64,000 bases of DNA from assembly GCF_007829815.1 (NCBI RefSeq), contig NZ_VIWT01000002.1, positions 186,001 to 250,000 of the forward strand. Reading direction: 5' to 3'. Both the position numbers and the translations under genes were made by a program. This DNA is from Kitasatospora viridis (GTDB lineage Bacteria > Actinomycetota > Actinomycetes > Streptomycetales > Streptomycetaceae). The notes under the pieces were generated by a model that searched no databases, was not told where the DNA came from, and saw only the letters and a program-made list of their open reading frames with translations. Of the stretch, positions 58,952 through 64,000 are shown piece by piece; position 1 is the stretch's first letter; the number at the start of each line of letters is the position of its first letter.

Positions 58952-59623
58952 GTGGCCGTGACGGACGAGGCGATCGAGAAGATCAAGACGATGATCCTCT
59001 CGGGCCGGCTCAAGCCCGGTGACCGGCTGCCCAAGGAGCCCGACCTGGCGGCGCAGCTGGGGCTCTCCCGCAACTCGCTGCGGGAGGCGGTGAAGGCGCT
59101 GTCACTGCTCAACGTGCTGGACGTGCGGCAGGGCGACGGCACCTACGTGACCAGCCTGGAGCCCTCGCTGCTGCTGGAGGCGCTCACCTTCATCCTCGAC
59201 CTGCACCAGGACGAGTCGGTGGTGGAGCTGTTCCAGGTGCGGGCGGTGCTGGACTCCGCGGCCTCCGGGCTGGCGGCCCAGTGGGCGACCGACGAGCAGC
59301 TGGCCGAGCTGGCCGCGCTGCTCGACAGCGTCGGGCCGGACCCGACGGTCGAGGAGCTGGTCGCGAACGACCTGGAGTTCCACCGGCTGATCGCCCGGGC
59401 CGGCGGCAACGACGTGCTCGCCTCGCTGCTGGACTCGCTGGCGCACCGTACGGCGCGGGCCCGGATCTGGCGGGGCGTCACCCAGGAGCAGGCGGTGGAG
59501 CGCACCATGTCCGAGCACCGCGGGCTGCTCGACGCGCTGGTCGCGCACGACGTGGAGGCGGCCAAGGCACGGGCGGCGGTGCACGTCGGCGGCGTGGTGG
59601 AGTGGCTGCGCAAGGCGCTCTGA
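58952..59623 (+). CDS. GntR-family regulator, FadR subfamily
   Basis: 223 residues. Winged helix-turn-helix: LKPGDRLPKEPDLAAQLGLS and RNSLREAVKALSLLNVLDV. The C-terminal FCD domain is all-helical, with the metal/ligand residues in ANDLEFHRLIARAGGND and SEHRGLLDAL. These regulators sense small carboxylic acids or sugars acids. It lies after xylR but has its own promoter-like sequence. The GTG at 58952 is supported by GGAGG upstream. Confidence 0.92.
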   Translation: MAVTDEAIEKIKTMILSGRLKPGDRLPKEPDLAAQLGLSRNSLREAVKALSLLNVLDVRQGDGTYVTSLEPSLLLEALTFILDLHQDESVVELFQVRAVLDSAASGLAAQWATDEQLAELAALLDSVGPDPTVEELVANDLEFHRLIARAGGNDVLASLLDSLAHRTARARIWRGVTQEQAVERTMSEHRGLLDALVAHDVEAAKARAAVHVGGVVEWLRKAL

Positions 59624-59639
59624 ACGTCCGGATGTGGGT

Positions 59640-59667
59640 GTGGCCGACGGCGGGAGCCGTCGGCCAC
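59640..59667. terminator. Stem-loop between GntR and beta-helix genes
   Basis: A perfect 12-bp stem (59640-59651 with 59656-59667) has a GGGA loop, between convergent genes. Confidence 0.8.
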
Positions 59668-59695
59668 GGGTGGTTCGGTCCTTGCTGTCAGGAGG

Positions 59696-62104
59696 TCAGC
59701 CCAGGTTCCACTGCTGGTTCGGCTGGTCGTTGCAGCCCCAGAGCTGGAGCTTGGTGCCGTTGGCGGTGCCGGCGCCGCTCACGTCGAGGCACAGGCCCGA
59801 CTGCAGGCTGGTGATGGTGCCGTCGTTGTTGAGGCTCCACTGCTGGTTGGCCCCGCCGTTGCAGCTCCAGATGTCGACCGGGGTGCCGTTGGTGGTGCCG
59901 TTCTGGTAGGCGTCCAGGCACATCTGGCTGCTGCCGCTGAACAGGGTGATCTGGTTGGACGAGTTGTGCGTCCAGCTCTGGTTCGAGTTGCCGCTGCAGT
60001 CCCAGATCTGCTGCACGGTCCCGTTGGTGGTGCTCCAGTTGTTGTCGTCCATGCACTTGTTCGCGCCGACCGCGTGGATCGGGGCGGCGCCGATGCCGCT
60101 GTTGGTGGTGACGCCGGCCTGGGCGATGACCTCCTGGGCGCCGGCCGGCCAGTTGTAGCCGCTCACCTGGACGTTGCCGCTCAGCACGTTGTTGTGCGGG
60201 GAGCCGGTGGCGACGACGGTGGCGCCGCCGTTGTACCAGTTGTTGGCGAAGGTGTTGTCACTGGTGTTGTTGTTGGCGGAGGCGTTGGTGTTCGCCCAGA
60301 CCCCGGTGTCCTGGAGGACGTTGTTCTCCAACTGGATGTAGCGGGAGCCTTCGTCGAGGTAGAGCCCCACGGTGTTGTCGTTGTTGTAGATGTAGTTGTC
60401 GGCGATGAAGCCGCCGGGGTTCGCGGACAGGTTGTAGATGCTGCCGCCGTCGTGGAAGACCTTCTTCGTGTCGTGCACCTTGTTGTAGGTGACGATGTTG
60501 TTGTTCAGCGTGGTCGGCGTGGTGTACGTCGGCTGGTAGTTGTAGACGCCGCGGTTGACGTAGTCCTGGCTGCCGCCCGGGTCGTTGATGCCCCAGCCCC
60601 AACCGATGTCGATGCCGTCGTAGCCGAGGTTCGAGACCTCGTTGTGCGTGATGACGGCGTGCGAGACGTACGTGGACAGGATGCCGGGCATGTCTTTGTA
60701 GTCCTGCGCCACGTTGGACACGGAGTTGTTGCTGATCGTGATGTTCTGGTTGGTCATCGCGGAGTTGGACGGGTGGTGCGCGTCGGGCTGGACTCCGCCG
60801 ACCACGATGCCGCCGCCGGCGTCGGTGGTGAAGGTGTTGCCGTTGACGGTGATGTTGGAGGCGCCGAGGCCGGTGCCGGTGGCGACGGCGTCCGCGTCCT
60901 GGCCGATGCCGAGGCCGACCTGGCCGAGGTTGGTGAAGGTGTTGCCGCTGAAGGAGATCCCGCTCGCGGCCGAGACCTGGACGGCCGCGGGGGCCTCGCC
61001 CCAGCTGTTGCGGGTGGACTCGAAGCCCTGGCAGCCGGTGTTGCAGTCCGACAGGAAGTTCGAGGGCTCGTTGGAGTAGGCCTGGTTGAGGAAGGTGCCG
61101 GTCTGCTGGTCGGCGTAGCCGATGTTGCTGCTGGGGGCCAGCCAGGTGGTGTCCTGGAAGCTGATGCCCTGGAACTGGATGTTGTGCGCGGGGCTGCTGT
61201 AGCTGCCGCCGATGTTCAGCAGCGAGGTGGTCAGCGGCAGTTCGACGTCATGGGCGCTGGGGTTCCAGCCGGCCGGCGCCTTGTAGTAGAGCTGGCCGGC
61301 GCTCGGGTCGAGGTACCACTGGCCGGCGGTGTTCAGGAACGCGTAGGAGTTCTCCAGCTGCAGGCCGCCGCCGGCGAACGGGTTCTCCATCGTGTCGTAG
61401 CCCCAGCCGTTGTTCTGCCAGGCCGGTTCCTGCATGGTCACGGTGGTGCCGCTGATGCTCTGGAGCGGGGTGAAGCGGTCGGTGAAGGAGTTCTGGGCCT
61501 CCAGCTCGATCCGGTTCTGCTCCGGCAGGTTGCCGATCCAGGTGAGGTTCGAATTCTGGATGGTCAGACCGGTGGTGATGAAGGAGACGTCGCTGCGGGC
61601 GATGTTCATCGCGGCGCGCGGCGCGGCCGTGCCGTCGATGTAGAGCTGGCGGGAGTCGGTGCCGGTGGGGATCGAGGCGGCGTAGATGTTGTTGGTGGAG
61701 TCGTGCAGGGTCCAGCCGGTCACCTGCTCGCCGCCGGAGATCACCGGGGTCTGGCCGGGGGCGGCCTGCCAGATGACGTTGTGTCCGTTGTTGCCCGAGT
61801 CGGCGCTGGTGAGGCCGAGCGGGGAGGTCAGGCGGTAGGTGCCGCCGGCGAGCTGCACGACGATGTCGCCGCTCATCGAGCCGTTGATCGACTCGACGGA
61901 GGTCTTGGCCTGGGTCAGCGAGCACGGCGCCGCCGAGCTACAGGCGGTGCCGGACCCACTGGGGGAGACGAACAGGGTGGTGGAGGTAGCGGCGTTCGCC
62001 GTGGTGGGGTTGGCGGCGGCGGCCGCGGCGAGCAGGAGCGCGCCCGTGACTGCGGCCGTCGCGCGTCGGCGTCCGCCGACGCGCTGCTGGGGATGAGACG
62101 TCAT
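59696..62104 (-). CDS. Secreted right-handed beta-helix protein with C-terminal ricin-type CBM13
   Basis: 802 residues. Signal peptide (RRRATAAVTGALLLAAAAAA) ends near TTANAATS. The N-terminal part has APGQTPVISGGEQVTGWTLH, an opening seen in polysaccharide-active beta-helix enzymes of the GH141/GH120 sort, and many N-rich helix turns follow (about 300-660), including KVFHDGGSIYNLS. The last 130 residues are a ricin module with CMDDNN, CLDAYQ and QQW motifs. It probably acts on a pectin or hemicellulose side chain; the exact family is uncertain. The ATG at 62104 is chosen to fit the signal peptide. Confidence 0.8.
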   Translation of the reverse strand: MTSHPQQRVGGRRRATAAVTGALLLAAAAAANPTTANAATSTTLFVSPSGSGTACSSAAPCSLTQAKTSVESINGSMSGDIVVQLAGGTYRLTSPLGLTSADSGNNGHNVIWQAAPGQTPVISGGEQVTGWTLHDSTNNIYAASIPTGTDSRQLYIDGTAAPRAAMNIARSDVSFITTGLTIQNSNLTWIGNLPEQNRIELEAQNSFTDRFTPLQSISGTTVTMQEPAWQNNGWGYDTMENPFAGGGLQLENSYAFLNTAGQWYLDPSAGQLYYKAPAGWNPSAHDVELPLTTSLLNIGGSYSSPAHNIQFQGISFQDTTWLAPSSNIGYADQQTGTFLNQAYSNEPSNFLSDCNTGCQGFESTRNSWGEAPAAVQVSAASGISFSGNTFTNLGQVGLGIGQDADAVATGTGLGASNITVNGNTFTTDAGGGIVVGGVQPDAHHPSNSAMTNQNITISNNSVSNVAQDYKDMPGILSTYVSHAVITHNEVSNLGYDGIDIGWGWGINDPGGSQDYVNRGVYNYQPTYTTPTTLNNNIVTYNKVHDTKKVFHDGGSIYNLSANPGGFIADNYIYNNDNTVGLYLDEGSRYIQLENNVLQDTGVWANTNASANNNTSDNTFANNWYNGGATVVATGSPHNNVLSGNVQVSGYNWPAGAQEVIAQAGVTTNSGIGAAPIHAVGANKCMDDNNWSTTNGTVQQIWDCSGNSNQSWTHNSSNQITLFSGSSQMCLDAYQNGTTNGTPVDIWSCNGGANQQWSLNNDGTITSLQSGLCLDVSGAGTANGTKLQLWGCNDQPNQQWNLG

Positions 62105-62158
62105 CGTCACTATGCCTTGTCGGTAGGGGGATCTGCCCTCGGGGGAGGGCATGGAGCA

Positions 62159-62187
62159 CCGTCGGGCCTGTCCCGCAGGCCCGACGG
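62159..62187. terminator. Stem-loop between the two beta-helix genes
   Basis: A perfect 12-bp stem (62159-62170 with 62176-62187) has a 5-nt loop, downstream of the second beta-helix gene on the minus strand. Any promoter of the first gene must lie in the remaining 50 bp. Confidence 0.8.
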
Positions 62188-62243
62188 AGTCTGGGGGCGA
62201 GGTCGGTCTCCCAAGTCGTCCAGGGATCAGGGGCCGACGCTTG

Positions 62244-64000
62244 TCAGCCGAGGTTCCACTGCTGGTTCGGGCTGCCCAAGCAGGTCCAGAGCTGGAGCTT
62301 GGTGCCGTTGGTGGTGCCGGAGTTGCTCACGTCGAGGCACAGGCCGGAGAACACGTTGGAGATGGTGCCGTCCGGGTTGAGCTTCCACTGCTGGTTGACC
62401 GCGCCGGTGCAGGTCCAGATCTGGGCCGCCGTGCCGTTGGTGGTGCCCTATCCGGCGTCGTCCAGGCACATCTGGCTGCTGCCGCTGAACAGGGTGATCT
62501 GGTTGGACGAGTCGTGCGTCCAGGTCTGGTTGGTCCCCCCGCCGCAGTCCCAGATCTGCTGCTGGGTTCCGGGGGTGGTGCTCCAGTTGTTGTCGTCCAT
62601 GCACTTGTTCGCGCCGACCGCGTGGAGCGCGGCGGTGCCGATGCCGTTGTTGGTGACGAGGCCGGCCTGCGCGATGACCTCCTGGGCGCCGGCGGGCCAG
62701 TTGTAGCCGCTCACCTGGACGTTGCCGGTCAGGACGTTGTTGTGCGAGTCACCGGCGGTGACGGCCGTGCCCGCGCCCGCGTTGTACCAGTTGTTGGCGA
62801 AGGTGTTGTTGCTGGTGTTGTTGTTGGCGTCGGCGTTGGCGAAGGCCCAGGCGTTGGTGTCCTGCAGGACGTTGTTCTGCAGGTTGACGTAGCGGGAGCC
62901 TTCGTCGAGGTAGAGCCCGACAGTGGTGTTGTTGTTGTAGACGTAGTTGTCGGCGATGAAGCCGCCGGGGTTCGCGGACAGGTTGTAGATGCTGCCGCCG
63001 TCGTGGAAGATCTTCTTCGTGTCGTGGACCTTGTTGTAGGTCACGACGGTGTTCTGCAGCGTGGTCGGCGTGGTGTAGACCTGCTGGAAGTTGTAGGTGC
63101 CGCGGTTGACGTAGTCCTGGCTGCCGCCCGGGTCGTTGATGCCCCAGCCCCAACCGATGTCGATGCCGTCGTAGCCGAGGTTCGAGACCTCGTTGTGCGT
63201 GATGACGGCGTGCGAGACGTACGTGGACAGGATGCCGGGCATGTCCTTGTAGTCCTGCGCCACGTTGTTGACCAGGTTGTTGCTGATCGTGACGTTCTGG
63301 TTGGTCATCGCGGAGTTGGACGGGTGGTGGGCATCGGGCTGGACTCCGCCGACGACGATGCCGCTTCCGGCGTCGTTGGTGAAGGTGTTGCCGCTGACGG
63401 TGATGTTCGAGGCGCCGAGGCCGGTGCCGGAGGCGACGGCGTCCGAGTCCTCGCCGATGCCCAGGCCGACCTGCCCGAGGTTGGTGAAGGTGTTGCCGCT
63501 GAAGGAGATCCCGCTCGCGGCCGAGACCTGGACCGCCGCGGGGACCTCGCCCCAGCTGTTACGGGTGGATTCGAAGGCCTGGCAGCCGCTGTTGCAGGAG
63601 GTCAGGAAGTTCGAGGGCTCGTTGGAGTAGGTCTGGTTGAGGAAGGTGCCGGTCTGCTGGTCCGCGTAGCCGATGTTGCTGCTGGGGGCCAGCCAGGTGG
63701 TGTCCTGGAAGCCGATGCCCTGGAACTGGAGGTTGTGCACGGGGTTGCTGAGGCTGCCGCTGATGTCCAGGAGTGAGGTCAGCTCGGGCAGTTCGACGTC
63801 GTGGGCGGTGGGGTTCCAGCCGGCCGGCGCCTTGTAGAAGAGCTGGCCGGCGACCGGGTCCAGGTACCACTGCCCGGCCGTGTTGAGGAACGCGTACGCG
63901 TTCTCCAACTGGAGGGCCCCGCCGGCGAAGGGGGTCTCCATGGTGTCGTAGCCCCAGCCGTTGTTCTGCCAGGCCGGCTCCTGCATGGTGATGTTCGTGC
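62244..64000 (-). pseudogene. Second secreted beta-helix/ricin protein, interrupted by an in-frame TAG; 5' end outside window
   Basis: The frame is open at the right edge (reads TNITMQEPAWQNNGWGYD) and matches the protein at 59696 along its whole length with most residues identical, so the two are tandem duplicates. At 62448-62450 a TAG falls within the ricin module, after QMCLDDAG where the paralog has QMCLDAYQN. The frame then continues without further stops (GTTNGTAAQIWTCTGAVNQQ) to TGA 62244. The catalytic beta-helix is intact, so a secreted protein lacking about two thirds of the CBM could still work. A sequencing error or stop read-through is possible. Confidence 0.75.

Noticed and set aside
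1..64000. CRISPR arrays, tRNA or rRNA genes, insertion sequences
   Set aside because: No regularly spaced repeats, no cloverleaf with CCA-type ends noticed, and no transposase-like protein found in any frame. The tandem repeats at 18291 and 46207 are in-frame protein repeats.

Overview
High-GC actinobacterial chromosome, most like Streptomycetaceae (Streptomyces, Kitasatospora or Streptacidiphilus). The GC content is about 70% or more, GTG starts and 4-base GTGA/ATGA gene overlaps are common, and LacI, ROK and FadR-type GntR regulators occur beside secreted hydrolases carrying ricin-type, CBM2 and CBM46 modules. About three quarters of the window is a plant cell wall (hemicellulose and pectin side chain) utilisation island.

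Layout. 1-9.1 kb: L-arabinose core, made of the end of a LacI regulator, a ribose/arabinose-type ABC importer operon (minus strand) and a divergent araBDA operon. 9.1-14.3 kb: secreted GH10 xylanase and GH54 arabinofuranosidase, which share an almost identical 390-bp ricin module in inverted orientation, then an aldose 1-epimerase and a small SRPBCC protein. 14.4-18.1 kb: two ABC exporter half-transporters, with a tiny overlapping ORF in front. 18.2-34.6 kb: minus-strand glycoside hydrolases (GH42, GH5-CBM46, GH43, a GH51-like enzyme with CBM2, GH36, GH42), a LacI regulator and a second importer (two permeases and a lipoprotein). 34.8-42.5 kb: plus-strand operon GH3, CE7 esterase, GH1, GH31. 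42.5-54.9 kb: mixed accessory region with a secreted beta-sandwich protein, a HAD phosphatase, a Rieske lipoprotein, a decayed radical-SAM peptide (RiPP) locus with a repeat-bearing precursor, a GNAT, an Lrp regulator, a PAS/GAF/SpoIIE phosphatase, a MarR regulator, and a second, more decayed copy of part of the RiPP locus. 54.9-59.6 kb: divergent xylA / xylB-xylR(ROK)-GntR. 59.7-64 kb: two tandem secreted beta-helix proteins with ricin modules, the second interrupted by an in-frame TAG.

How it works together (inference from families). Secreted xylanase, arabinofuranosidases, beta-1,4-glucanase and beta-helix enzymes cut arabinoxylan, xyloglucan and arabinogalactan outside the cell. The two ABC importers bring in arabinose and oligosaccharides. 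Apparently cytoplasmic GH42, GH36, GH43, GH3, GH1, GH31 and CE7 enzymes finish the oligomers. AraBDA and XylAB feed the pentose phosphate pathway. At least five sites of one operator type (TGTTAGCGCTAACA) tie the arabinose transporter, araBDA, GH54, galM and GH36 into one regulon. A second palindrome (GTCGAAGCGCTTCGAC) controls the 34.7-kb divergent promoter.

The most unusual item is the locus at 44.8-47.2 kb. A 56-residue peptide with two 13-residue repeats holds four aromatic-Asp-Asn motifs (FDN, WDN, FDN, WDN). It sits beside a radical-SAM/SPASM fragment, a pentapeptide-repeat protein and an HxD oxygenase-like protein. A single deletion appears to have removed the start of both the radical-SAM gene and a divergent regulator.
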